Origin: Periplaneta americana
Taxonomy: Eukaryota > Arthropoda > Insecta > Blattodea > Blattidae
Direction: 5' to 3'
Assembly (NCBI RefSeq): GCF_040183065.1
Contig: NC_091121.1
Coordinates: 43,261,287-43,325,286 of the forward strand
DNA: 64,000 nucleotides
The translations under genes were made by a program, and so were the position numbers. Position 1 is the first letter of the stretch. Each line of letters begins with the position of its first letter. This document shows, piece after piece, positions 33,360-43,563 of the stretch. The notes below the pieces were generated by a model, which ran no database searches, had not been told where the DNA came from, and worked only from the letters and a program-made list of their open reading frames with translations.

Positions 33360-33603
33360 AATACAAGGGAATTCCTACTTCAAACGATTTTTGGTAATTA
33401 ACAAGTGCAGCAATATATTGATTGGGATCTCATTTCGTCTTTTAGTCGAAACCTTCAAATGAAAGCAGCTGGACTCGAATATTTAATATACCTTTATAGG
33501 TACATGACTTCTAATTTTTTATTTGTTTCTAAGAAATCTATATACCGTATGTATCTAATTCCACTTCTAACCATAATCATCCACCAGATTCAAACGCTTA
33601 TCA
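33360..33603 (-). mobile_element. mariner relic M2, 3' end
   Basis: Matches 40555-40815 (aaagcagctggtctcgagta-like text, ending atcatccaccacactcaagc-like text), the 3' end of the mariner relic there. Confidence 0.65.
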
Positions 33604-33968
33604 TATCAAGGAACCAGTTTTTCTATAAATATAATCATTTATTGCATCCACTGATCATATACATGATACCAGTATAGGACATGTCATATTTACAAACTAA
33701 TAATTAATTACATAATAGGCCTACACATAAGAGTAAATAATAACTATAATTAAATGAAACATAAATACAAATATACAGTATAAAACTTGGGACTTAATAG
33801 TAGAAAACTAGAGATCAGGTCTGTTTCGGCTATAAGGCTCATTTCCAGTATGTCTTGAAATCAGGGCCTGAAACAGAAGAATTCCAAGAATTCATCAACG
33901 CTATAAAAGCAGTAGTGTAATAGCAGACTCTTTTAAATTTTTGGAGCACAGATATTTCTTTCAGGTAA

Positions 33969-34372
33969 CTATAGTCCCGTCGCTCTAATTTCCAGCAGCC
34001 AATCACGTTGCAGGTTGGCTACATTTAAACGTGTGCGTCTTGTGATTCGCTGATTCATTTCTTAAGGCTCGATAAATACTTAATATAATCGCCCGCCATT
34101 TTAGCTCTTTCGTTGGCGTTTGCAGAAAGCACACGAAGACGTTATTTGCCGCTCAATTATTTGCTGAATTACATTGCATTTGACTTATTATCATAGGAGC
34201 TACGACATGATAATGTTTAACGGTGTGGCAAATAGATTCCTCGTATGGTAGCTCGGCAATGTAAGAACAAAAATGGTGAAGGATACTACCTACCTAGACT
34301 TTATAGAGCCTTCACTTTCTAAGACGTAAGCAAAGAGGCAGAGTCACGCCGGAAATAACATCGGGACTATAG
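33969..34372. mobile_element. MITE family M1, copy 1
   Basis: A 404-bp element with ends ctatagtcccg/cgggactatag (imperfect TIRs of about 25 bp). About 95 percent identical over its whole length to 61569-61975 in a KRI1 intron. No coding capacity. Confidence 0.88.
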
Positions 34373-35027
34373 GCAAGCAGTTATACATTTTAAGACCAAT
34401 ATGAATAAAACTACCATACCTTTATATAATGTGGTATTAAAGGGAGTTTTGTGAATATAATATAGGTACGTACCAATACCATCCTAGCTAGAAATTTGCT
34501 ATGCCAATAAGTTGAATTTAAAATGCTAAGCTAGCTTAGGAATCGAAACCGTTTAGTGACATATTGTAAGAAGATATTCTATCAGAAAATGATGATGAAA
34601 GTTTATCAGTTACGAAAATGAAACTTAGTACTGTACTTTTGGTGTCAGACTATATAGTGAAAAAAGATAATTTTCAAAAATAGATAAGAAAAAAATAAAC
34701 TCCTTATGACCATAAACCAAGATCGTCCAGCATGGAAAGTGATACCCTTCGTGAACTTGACTTTAAAGATAATAAGATAATATTGACGTACTTGCTGAAA
34801 AGAGTGTTTTATGAAGTCTTTATGTAGCCTACTTCCTTTTATTTTATTGTTATATTTGAGTAAAATCAGACAGTTTCTTAATAAAATTATCTCTCGTCAG
34901 ATACGCTGTGATGTAATTCACATGGATTTAAGGAGGCCTCTACACAGTATGTGGCCCCTCTATGATAGGTTTCTGATGCTTTGTATATTGTGTCTAACAT
35001 ATTTCATTCAATATTAACAGCATCAAA
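34373..35027. other. Dscam intron, no gene seen
   Basis: No exon or recognised element. Confidence 0.5.
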
Positions 35028-36290
35028 ATGACAATAGAAGAAAAAGCACTGATTCGATATGAAAAACTTATCAGATTACCAGGAAACAATTGGCATTCAT
35101 ACAGTTCTCTCTGTAGATTGAAAACTCAAAAAAGTTTCATATCCATTGTACAAGAATTAAAACAGAAAATCAATATCCCGAATTTAAAAGAAAACTTACA
35201 AATTGAACTATGCTGCGTAACTTTCGGTGTTGGACCCCGGACTCATTTCACCGGCATTATCACCTTCATCTCATTCAGACGCTAAATAACCTAAGCTGTT
35301 GATAAAGCGTCGTAAAATAACCCAATAAAAATAAAAATACAAATACAAATTGAACCAAACCCTTTAACTCTATTAAATATAGAATATAATCTAAATTTAA
35401 CAGAAGAAATACTGAAATCAGAAGTAAACGCTGAAATACTGAAACAATTGTCTTTAGAGACAATTAATATTAGGTACCCTCCACAAAACTGGCTTCATTT
35501 ATACACCGACGGATCCTTGATCTCCAGAGAACAAGGTGCCGGTGCAGGTGTTACGTGCTATCTCTTCTCACTTTATAGATCTCTTTGATATGGAACAACA
35601 AGTTTTGATGGTGAAATCATTGCAATAAGTGAATGTCTCAGGAATCTTCTATGCCGCATCAATAAATTTAGGAATGCAGTTATATTGTCAGACTCCAAAG
35701 CAGCTATTCTATCAATCGTCTCTAAACACACACCTTCATCTCAAACAGCAGAAATAACTAAAATGCTCTCTCAATTATTATCACTCAATAAAAGAATTGT
35801 ATTCCAATGGATACCATCCCATTGTGGGATCCTGGGAAACGAAAATGCGGATGCTTTAGCAAAGAAGGGCAGCACTGCTACTTACAGACCTGTTACTAAA
35901 TCTACATATTACTCTGTGAAGAGATTTATTAAATCTACATACTTAGACTTCAACAAACAAAATTTGATAACACAATCCCAAGGAAAAAAATGGAACTCTA
36001 TGCATCAAAATCCACAGTTAATTCCCGATTCACCACGAAAATAGTCTGTAGCTGGATTTAGATTGGCAACAGGCCATGATTGTTTGGCCAAGCATCTGCA
36101 TAGAATTGGAATATATCAGTCCCCTAACTGCCCATTGTGCAACTCAAACCAAGAAATGGATTCGGAACACCTCAAAATCTGTGCTTCAGTGGAGTGCAAG
36201 AGGTCAAATGACTTTATTGTCAAACGCCTGGCATTAGAAAACAGCAACAACATATTTCATTCGCTAGCATACTTTTTCTATACATCTTGA
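35028..36290 (+). pseudogene. non-LTR retrotransposon Z, RNase H and C-terminal region
   Basis: Plus-strand relic of a polyprotein 3' part. A linker (MTIEEKALIRYEKLIRLPG) is interrupted by a SINE at 35211-35345. RNase H follows: HLYTDGS (first D), GEIIAISE (E), VILSDSKAAI (D), WIPSHCGILGNENADALAKK (last D). A C-terminal region after a stop contains FRLATGHDCLAKHLHR and a C-x2-C type cluster CPLCNSNQEM. Frame breaks lie at about 35590 and 36042. A deletion near 36191 relative to the copy at 56170-56410 shifts the last codons. Confidence 0.85.
35211..35345 (+). mobile_element. SINE-A, 5'-truncated, with TSD
   Basis: Inserted into the element Z frame. Flanked by acaaattgaac (about 35198-35208 and 35346-35356). 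It lacks the tRNA head and starts at the gctgggtaactttcgg module, ending with ataaaaataaaaatacaaa-type tail. Confidence 0.88.
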
Positions 36291-36311
36291 TTACACAACT
36301 TTTAACACTAT

Positions 36312-36577
36312 ATCGTCCACACCTGTGGAATAACGGTTAGCACGTCTAGCCGCGAAACCAGGTGGCCCGGGTTCGATTCCCGGTCGGGGCAAGTTACCTG
36401 GTTGAGGTTTTTTCCGGGGTTTTCCCTCAACCCCATATGAGCAAATGCTGGGTAACTTTCGGTGTTGGACCCCGGACTCATTTCACCGGCATTATCACCT
36501 TCATCTCATTCAGACGCTAAATAACCTAAGCTGTTGATAAAGCGTCGTAAAATAACCTACTAAAATAAAAAAAAAAC
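36312..36577 (+). mobile_element. SINE-A, full length, with TSD
   Basis: A tRNA-like head with A-box-like gaataacggttagcacg and B-box gggttcgattcccggtc. The body holds tttccggggttttccctc and gggtaactttcggtgttgg, and the tail acctactaaaataaaaaa. Flanked by aacactatatc on the left and acactatatc on the right. It is inserted into a Penelope relic. Confidence 0.92.
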
Positions 36578-36637
36578 ACTATATCACTTCGGAATATGTA
36601 TGATAAGTCTTTCTTGTGTTAAATTTTAACGTACCTT

Positions 36638-36676
36638 GTTAACATGTTTCGACCTATTTTGGGTCATCTTCAGAAC
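36638..36676 (-). ncRNA. hammerhead ribozyme motif (subfamily 2, minus)
   Basis: On the minus strand: GUU, CUGAAGA, U, stem II GACC/GGUC, GAAA, palindromic stem III CAUG, UU cleavage site, AAC closing stem I. The core is complete but stem I is only 3 bp and there is one extra nucleotide before stem II. Confidence 0.65.
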
Positions 36677-36795
36677 TGTGTTGTTGGTGTTGGTGCCTCT
36701 TGTTTCCTGTGTGGGTGCGTTCGTAGTGTAGAGTCAAAGAGTATATGTGTTTTGAAATTGAGTTGTGTGTTGAGAATATCGTTGGGGTGTGTTTA

Positions 36796-36834
36796 GTTCT
36801 GAAGATGACCCAAAATAGGTCGAAACATGTTAAC
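36796..36834 (+). ncRNA. hammerhead ribozyme motif (subfamily 2, plus)
   Basis: GUU (36796-36798), CUGAAGA (36799-36805), GACC/GGUC stem II, GAAA (36822-36825), CAUG, UU (36830-36831), AAC. Identical core to the inverted partner. It lies in the sense direction of the Dscam intron. Confidence 0.65.
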
Positions 36835-36885
36835 AAGGTACGTTAAAATTTAACACAAGAAAGACTTATCATACATATACTTTTT

Positions 36886-37594
36886 CTGTTTGATTAATTT
36901 TCTTGGCCTTTTTCTCTACTCTTCAAATAAATCTCTTTCATAGTCTACAAATGATCTAAGAGATTATATGCTGCTACTGCAGAATGAAGAACTATTTTTG
37001 GGTCTTAAACTATTTTGTTTGTGGCAGTGAACTTTTCTACATTGTCATACCAGAATATGGCGTTTATTGTGATTTCAAGACTACACATCCTTCGTGAAAG
37101 TCCACCTGCTTCATTTTTTATTACATCATCATTTGTTTCTCCTCTAATACTTCCTTTACATTATCAATCTCAGTTACATTAGTTTTTACTACATTTGCTG
37201 GACATGACCAATCAACTCATTTTTTACTCAAATTGTGACAGCTTTCGTATTAATGTTTCACAGCATCCACAGCATCCAATAGATGTGAAAAATATATTTA
37301 CATGTTGCACGGTATCAAATAAATTCCTAGCTACAAGATACGCATTTGCTACATTTTAATTAAGTTTAGAGAATGACCACAACATGGCACTAATACTGCT
37401 AAATGGGTGTCCCCTAAAAATAAAAGATTGCATCACATTATATTTCCCACATATGTTCACAGTATTGTCATATGAATGTTGGATCTATGTTGTGTTCGCC
37501 TAAGAAATCCAATAAGTATTGGCACTAGTAATAGCAAATTTAATGTGGCACAGCTTGGCAAAAAGTTTAGGAACCTTTCTTTTGGCGATGAATC
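36886..37594. other. Dscam intron, no gene seen
   Basis: No exon or recognised element. Confidence 0.5.
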
Positions 37595-37597
37595 TTA

Positions 37598-38432
37598 AGG
37601 TACGGTCACACGTCGCTACTTTTGCAGTGCTGCAGTTCAAAAAACTGCGCAACTCTTGTACTGCGACGTGTGAACAACGGTGCAACCCGAAAAGTAGCGG
37701 CTGCTGAACCTGCTGCCCGCTACTTTTCCATGCTGCGCGCAACTTAAAAGCAGCGACGTGTGAACAGGGTTCTCAGGGTTGCAGCCGCAGCATTTTTGAT
37801 ATCGGTTTTGTTGAAACTTTTGCTGCGGTTGCAACCAGTGTTACCACCCAAATGTGCCAATGATACTTTTATTGCTTGGATATATTTTAATGTTAAATGT
37901 GATGAAAATAAATTATTTGTAACAGTTATTAAATACACAACACAGTCTGAGCATAATTGGTGACGATATAATTAATTTTTTTTAATTTCCGTAGCGTACT
38001 TCCAAACAGGAGGGTTGCCAACATTGATTACGTGAATATACTGTTGGTTATCATTTAAGTACATAGGCGTTTTTAAAAGCTTTATAGTAAAAATAATGTC
38101 AATTTCTGAATACTAGATACGACAGAAAAGCAAATAATAGATAAGGAAGCTTTCGCATGAGTTTCTTAATAATGCGAACATAATCACAAAATGTATATTG
38201 AGAAGTCAATACGGAGATGGAAACCTGCAGCATGACTGCGGCTGCAAAAGTAGCGCCTTGCGTGTGAACAGACTCGCAACCTCCAGTTGCAACTTTTGCA
38301 GCATTCGGGTTGCGCAGCACGAAAAATAGCGTGCAGAGCGCTACTTTTGGCTTACGTGTGAACACGACACGCAATGTTTGCAGCTGCAGTATAAAAGTAG
38401 CACTGCAAAAGTAGCGACGTGTGACCATACCT
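37598..38432. mobile_element. non-autonomous DNA element, about 35-bp TIRs, TTA-flanked
   Basis: The left end aggtacggtcacacgtcgct and the inverted right end aggtatggtcacacgtcgct continue to acttttgcagtgct. TTA lies directly outside both ends (37595-37597, 38433-38435). Sub-terminal regions repeat gctacttttgc and cgacgtgtgaac many times in both orientations. No transposase. A 3-bp TTA duplication would fit PIF/Harbinger, by inference. Confidence 0.82.
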
Positions 38433-38440
38433 TTAGAGAA

Positions 38441-38662
38441 TTAGGAAACAAATTTTATTTGATTTGAAATTTTACACCAAGATTTATTTTCACTAACTTC
38501 TTTATCATCATTTAATATTGTTCTTTTACAATTTTTCTTTATTAATAATTTAGCTGAATAATACGAAATCTCAGATTGAAATCTTTGTTGAATTGTGGAT
38601 TCTTTCTTTGCCATCAACTCTGCATTTTCATTTTCTTTTAATTCACTGTAGGAAGGTATCAT
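38441..38662 (-). pseudogene. RNase H fragment of a non-LTR element (Z-like)
   Basis: The minus strand reads MIPSYSELKENENAELMAKK, then ESTIQQRFQSEISYYSAKLL. This corresponds to the WIPSHCG-x-x-GNE-x-AD-x-LAKKG end of the RNase H domain of element Z (35.8 kb). Catalytic residues are mutated (ENAE for ENAD). Confidence 0.7.
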
Positions 38663-38750
38663 ATGAATGTTCTTGTATTCATTCTGTTTTTACATGTTAA
38701 TGAATAACAAACCAAGAAATTAAAAGTTATCTGTTTAACAAAATTTTCAG

Positions 38751-38922
38751 AAGTGGGCAAGTCCGGAGTGGAGGAATCGAGTTCATCTTCAGAAACTTCC
38801 CCGTCAGGTGCAAGAAAACCCTATCCATCGAGGAAGTCCAAGAGCAAAGGACAAATGATGGGTAAACGACAGGTGCGAAGTAGTAGTGGGTACTCCAGCC
38901 ACACTGAAGAAACCACATTCAG
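38751..38922 (+). CDS. Dscam: Dscam exon, cytoplasmic 5
   Basis: Acceptor attttcag ends at 38750, donor GTGGGT at 38923; phase 1 in, phase 2 out. It reads EVGKSGVEESSSSSETSPSG, ARKPYPSRKSKSKGQMMGK, then RQVRSSSGYSSHTEETTF. The SSSGYSSHTEETTF block is strongly conserved in Dscam. If the donor is not used, translation runs RWVPDFT and stops at 38942-38944. Confidence 0.95.
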
Positions 38923-40120
38923 GTGGGTTCCAGACTTCACATGAACTGTTAAGAGATTCTTTTGATAATATTTATGTAATGTTGTGCATCTTGCCTGAAC
39001 TTTTGAGAAAATTTATGAAGCATTACTTAAGTTCTGTTATTTTTACTTGATTCATTTGTGTATTGTATTAAAAACATGTGAAAGAAATAATAATTGTCTT
39101 TCAAGTATTAGACCGTTTATAGTTTCACTCAATCTTATAAACGATATTCCAAGCTTCTTTTCTTTTTCTTTTTTTTTTCTGTTGTTACTGGTACTATATT
39201 CTATTTCACCAAAATAAATAAATCTGCCATATTTCGTCCATCAAAATGATAATACCCATACTTGAGATATGTGAAGTTTATATATACCCATTCATACATA
39301 TTACTTCCAAGAAAGTAGGCACAAGTTTATGCATAAGATTTACATTAGGTATGAGTGTCTTTTAATAGCTTAATAATACTTATCAAATAAATAAAACAAA
39401 TCTCTTTGTTTCTTCCACAGTCAATTGTTCCTGCAGTAATTTAAAACCATTATCAAGCTCTTTAAGTTTATCTCAACACATTCTTTATTCCAATTTCACT
39501 TTTGTGACTATGAATATTTTTCTGTACTGGTAGGTATGATTTTTTAATGGTAATAATTATTATAAAATATCTTAAATTAAATTTAACAAGTGAAATGACT
39601 TTTAATGATTCTATGAAGCGTGTCAAGAAAGTAATTACTGTAGCACAATGAACTTTTCTAAGCCTGCACAAGCATCATCATCATCATCATCATCATCATC
39701 ATTTTCTTCTTCTTTTTCTTCATAGACAGCAGCAGCAATAGTGATTAGGTTTCTTGGCCTGTTCCACTTCAGATCGAAAGCTGGTTCCTCTATTGTTTCG
39801 TTCTGCGAAATACCCTATTCCCCCTGGTACTCAGGCCTTAGAGTAAAGCATGAGTCTGCATTTCGGTTACACTGGTAACAGGTAGTTTAGTTTGACAGTT
39901 CTTAATAATAGTATTTAAACAGAGTGGAAGGTGTTCGGTTACAATCTTTAGAAGAATATGAATGGAAAAATCCTCTATCATTTTGTTCCTTTACATTTAG
40001 ATTTCCCAGAAATAATTATTTTACATGATAATTTTTTACCCCATTATCTTTTAAGCTCATTCAGAAATACACGTGACCCCAAGGGTTTAATGAAAGAGAA
40101 GAAATATACATTTTATAAAC
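38923..40120. other. Dscam intron, no gene seen
   Basis: Contains an (ATC)n run at about 39671-39700 followed by a TTC-rich stretch. No exon found. Confidence 0.55.
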
Positions 40121-40122
40121 GT

Positions 40123-40127
<5 letters not shown>

Positions 40128-40216
<89 letters not shown>
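40128..40216. repeat. (TA)n then (GA)n compound microsatellite
   Basis: About 24 TA units (to 40177) followed by about 20 GA units. Apparent open frames across it on both strands are artefacts. Confidence 0.95.
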
Positions 40217-40220
<4 letters not shown>

Positions 40221-40554
40221 TTCTCAGTTCCGAAAAATATTTTACATAATGTTTCTGTCATGTTTACGGTTGGTTTAAGAGTATTTTAATATTTTAATTA
40301 TTAATAAATTACCAAGTCATAGATGTTTCGTAACTCAAAATGACAAAAAAAAAAATGTTGTTTCTTTTAACTTAAGGATCTATTTATGACATTGCTGTCA
40401 TTGAACACTTTCCATCCTGTGTAAAAGTAAAGTAGATATCATTATATAGCCCTACACATTCTTTGTATTATTCAATCTTCAAAACTTTTATTGTTATTAA
40501 TTTTTGTTTTTATTTTTGTATTCTTATATATACCCTGAATGTTATAGTTGATAA

Positions 40555-41420
40555 GCTGGGGAATTTCTACTTCAAACAAAACTTCCCAAAGCTATATTCT
40601 AGTCACTATATTACACGCGTTTTGGCAATCGGTAAGTGCAGCAATGTGTTGATCTGAAGACATTTATCTTATACTCGAAACTTTCATAAAGAAAGCAGCT
40701 GGTCTCGAGTATTTAATATTCCTACATACATGACTTTTACTTCTTTTATTCGTTTCTGTGAAATCTGTATAATACTTCTTAATGTAATCATCCACCACAC
40801 TCAAGCATTTGTCACATTGAAGCCCTCCGTGACACTTTCGAATGCCTGTCTTGGTCTCGTCATTGTCCTCAAATCCCTGTCCACCAAGGGATTTTTTCAA
40901 GTGCAGGAAGAAGTGGAAATAGCTTGGTGCAAGTTCCCAGCTAAAAAGGAGAATGATCCACCAGTTCCCAATGGAATGAACGGAGTAGCTTCTGTGCGGA
41001 ACATGCAGTGTGAGACTGTACAGAAGCATGGTTCTCTCACTGAACATTTCGCGCCTTTTGTTCTTTACTGCATGCCGAGTTTCGTCAGCGTCTTGCAGTA
41101 CTTCTCCGCTTTGATTGTCGTTCTGAATTTTTAAATTATGTTTTATTTAACGCTTGCAACTGCCGAGGTTATATCAGGGTCGCCAGTGTGCCGAGATTTT
41201 GTCCTACAGGATTTCTTTTAATGCCAGTAAATCTACTGACATGAGCCCGTTGCTTTTAAGAACACTGCGCCACCCAGGTCGACGATTGTCGTTCTCTGAG
41301 ACATGAATTCCTCTAGAATAACTCCTTTCCAACGTCAGAAAACAGAGTATATGACTGTTTTTGGCGGACATCTGCTTGAACTGCTTGACTTCAGGAAAGC
41401 AATGTGCCAACACTGTAAAA
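40555..41420 (-). mobile_element. mariner relic M2, split by a SINE
   Basis: The minus strand shows a broken transposase: RSYSRGIHVSENDN and KAEKYCKTLTKLGMQ (41400-41060), then SWELAPSYFHFFLHLKKSLG (about 40930-40870) and GFEDNDETKT, ending KKYYTDFTE. The SPDLAPSDFHLF motif with the third catalytic D is mutated. A SINE at 41127-41282 divides it. A second 3' fragment lies at 33360-33603. Confidence 0.8.
41127..41282 (-). mobile_element. SINE (family B), 5'-truncated, with TSD
   Basis: Flanked by gattgtcgttct (about 41115 and 41283). On the minus strand it reads gggctcatgtcagtagattt, then gatataacctcggcagttgc and ttaaataaaacataattt. It is the same body as 51826-52038. Confidence 0.85.
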
Positions 41421-42018
41421 CTGTTGTTTGCTGTCTAGTGTTACATAGGAAACTCAGGTTACCTCACTTGTTTCTCCTTCTGTGTGCTATCACTCCCAAA
41501 AATACCAACATAGATGTCATCCATTGTTATTTTTGGTTGTCAGTCAACATTTTGGGAATCATTATAAACACAAATTGTCGATAATGGAAACGTTTTGTCA
41601 CAGTTTCATACAAAAGAGAACAGATATCTTCGAAAATTATCTAGGGTAATCTCTCATTTTTTTGTCGTCCCCTATCTACACAAGATCTTGATTAACTAAT
41701 GACAGAACATCTTGAATGTACTCTCTCGCTCTCTCTTTCTTGTACTTTCTCATCATTCCATCACTCATTACATGTTGTGCATGAATTTTACAAATTTTCC
41801 GACAGGGTGAACATTTCGTGCATTCAAACCCTTATTATCAACCGTAATGCACACTCGATGGGCCATGCATGGCTCGGATATCTCAATATGCACAGAAGAT
41901 ATGCATGATTGGTACCGGTAATTACTTTCTGAATGCGCTTCATATACTTTTCCAATTCCATCCTACTGATCATCCATAACCTTGTTTCCGAACCAAGTGC
42001 AGCACATATTCACTTTCT
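41421..42018. other. Dscam intron, no gene seen
   Basis: No exon. Possibly the 5' remainder of the mariner relic, but not recognisable. Confidence 0.45.
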
Positions 42019-42433
42019 GTGCGTTTTTTTTTTAAGCGCTTCAGTAAAGTGCTTCATGCCTTTGCTGCAGCAAAATGAGGGTCGAAAAAAAAACGTAAGT
42101 AGGTCAACTGACTGCAAAATGGTGGACAATTAATATTGGCTTCTATTATTGCAGTAATAAATGTAACCTTAAAAGAACCGAAAATGTTAAATAGTTTCGA
42201 CTTCCATGATAATGACATAGAATTATTATTACTAGATGATTTTAACCATAATAAACATTGCAAAAGACCAAAACATGCATTCCGCTATGATGGATCATGC
42301 AGCAAACTCGTAAAGCGATGTTTTGATTTGCTGCACACTTGCTACAGCACTGCTGCAGCGACGGTGAAGCAAATGTAATAAAAGAATGGTCTTGCTGCAG
42401 CACTTTACGTCTTACTTTAAAAAAAAACGCACG
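42019..42433. mobile_element. MITE-like element with gtgcgttttt ends
   Basis: The left end gtgcgttttttttttaagc and the right end, inverted, ccgtgcgtttttttttaaag. Sub-terminal gtgct and ttgctgcagca motifs occur in both halves. About 415 bp with no coding capacity. Confidence 0.6.
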
Positions 42434-42552
42434 GTTTTAGTGAAGTTGTAAGCAACTTCGTTACCACGTGCCCCTATAACCAGGCACACAAATCCAGTTA
42501 TCTTATTTCAGTTTGTACAATAAGAAACTTTTAAGTATTTTATTTCTATGAT

Positions 42553-42554
42553 TA

Positions 42555-42606
<52 letters not shown>
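42553..42606. repeat. (TTA)n microsatellite
   Basis: About 17 TTA/ATT units. Confidence 0.95.
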
Positions 42607-42607
<1 letters not shown>

Positions 42608-42664
42608 TAAATATTATTACAGGTAATTTTCTGGATAAATCAGTGAATTGTCAATATTCATTAT

Positions 42665-43384
42665 AGGTGTTTTGAGACTTAAAATGAGGACATGTCCCGG
42701 AAAATTAAGAAGTATGGTAACCTCAACGGGATTCTATTTCATTTTATTCTTCCGTTATTTTCTATCCATATTTCCCGTAATTTTATTAGAATTCTGAAAT
42801 GCGTTTAACTTTGTTTGTATGAAATTTACTCATTTATTTTATGGTTCACAAGTACAAAATTATCAGTTTTCCTCACATTAAAGCCACTTGAAGAATGAAC
42901 TTTGAGCACGTCAAACATATAAAGTGATACTTCTCTCCTTCCTTTCATTATTGTAACTCATGTATCCTGAGACTTTTCAATATTTGCAGCTTTTATTATG
43001 ATGGTATTACATGAATCCTCAAAATTAGTCGCAGGTGTTTTGACACTTGAGTGAGGACAGTCCGGAAAAATGAAAAAGTATGATAATTTCAATAGGGTTC
43101 TGTTTGATTTTTGTTCTTCTGTTATTTTATTTCCAATAATTCGTCTCATAATTGTATAATTCTGAAATTGGTTCTACTTTGTTTGCATGAAATTCACTCA
43201 TCTATTTTGTGGTCTACAAGTACAAAATTATCAGTCTTCCTCACATTAAAGTCACTTATTTGAAGAATGAACTTGAACCACTCAAAACATGTAAAGTGAT
43301 AGATACCACCTTCTCCTTTTTCCTTTCATGTATCCTGAGACTTTGCAATAGTTTTAGCTTTTATTATGGTGGCATTGCGTTGAC
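42665..43384 (+). repeat. tandem duplication, two units of about 360 bp
   Basis: Unit 1 at about 42665-43014 and unit 2 at about 43033-43384 share aggtgttttga, caagtacaaaattatcagt, tgtatcctgagactttt and gcttttattatg along their length with moderate divergence. The end of unit 2 is the polypyrimidine region just before the last Dscam exon. Confidence 0.85.
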
Positions 43385-43409
43385 AGCTTGCTTTGCTCGA
43401 CAGTTTCAG

Positions 43410-43563
43410 TGATCGTATCCACCCTCCTTCTCGGTTCTCTGACTCACACTCTCACGAACTCAGTGAAGCAGAGTGCGACATGAGCAAGTTGGGACGCAAG
43501 TCCGGGCGCAGCGCAGCCCCGACGAGGCTCAGCAGGGAAACTTCCTTCCAGATCGACGTCTAG
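43410..43563 (+). CDS. Dscam: Dscam terminal exon
   Basis: Acceptor tttcag ends at 43409; an alternative gacag ends at 43403 and would add two codons. Phase 2 in; stop TAG at 43561-43563. Joined to the previous exon it reads TTFSDRIHPPSRFSDSHSHE, LSEAECDMSKLGRKSGRSAA, then PTRLSRETSFQIDV. The HPPSRFSD and SEAECD motifs are conserved at Dscam C-termini, which makes the call firm although the exon is far (4.5 kb) from its neighbour. The last residues, I-D-V, fit a class II PDZ ligand (hydrophobic-x-hydrophobic), by inference. Confidence 0.92.

Larger units (their letters stand above)
36593..36885. mobile_element. Penelope-like subfamily 2, inverted pair of 3' ends
   Basis: Two about 85-bp arms, 36593-36677 and 36796-36880, are near-perfect inverted copies, each with a hammerhead motif. 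Between them the minus strand encodes the last 45 or so codons of a Penelope ORF (TPTIFSTHNSISKHI, HTGNKRHQHQQ, ending DDPK). The layout repeats the head-to-head arrangement at 1.6-3.9 kb with almost all coding DNA lost. Confidence 0.8.
4384..43563 (+). other. Dscam: Dscam gene, 3' half (13 exons, complete C-terminus)
   Basis: Dscam proteins are single-pass Ig/FN3 adhesion receptors used in neuronal self-recognition and, in arthropods, immunity. Exons: 4384-4540, 5734-5882, 6822-6942, 7026-7124, 11538-11723, 12584-12880, 14339-14485, 18782-18937, 24345-24514, 25569-25638, 27896-28063, 38751-38922 and 43410-43563. Together they are 2046 nt, an exact multiple of three, with matching phases at every junction and no internal stop. 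Order of domains: end of FN3-4, Ig10, FN3-5, FN3-6, transmembrane helix, cytoplasmic tail. This is the canonical Dscam layout. Whether it is the hypervariable Dscam1 or a paralogue cannot be decided because the Ig2, Ig3 and Ig7 clusters lie outside the window. The FN3-5/6 sequence and the tail motif DYIEDICPYATFQL are very Dscam1-like. Confidence 0.93.

Noticed and set aside
33816..33870. Hammerhead-like text on the minus strand (gagccttatagccgaaacag)
   Set aside because: The CUGANGA core is not present at the right spacing and no stem I can be drawn. At most a very decayed relic.
39416..39440. A short alternative last Dscam exon after the acceptor at 39420
   Set aside because: Joined in phase 2 it gives S-Q-L-F-L-Q and a stop with no conservation, whereas the exon at 43410 restores known Dscam C-terminal motifs.
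40061..40278. Open frames on both strands across 40.1-40.2 kb
   Set aside because: They are translations of (TA)n/(GA)n microsatellite DNA (YIYIYI and RERERE).
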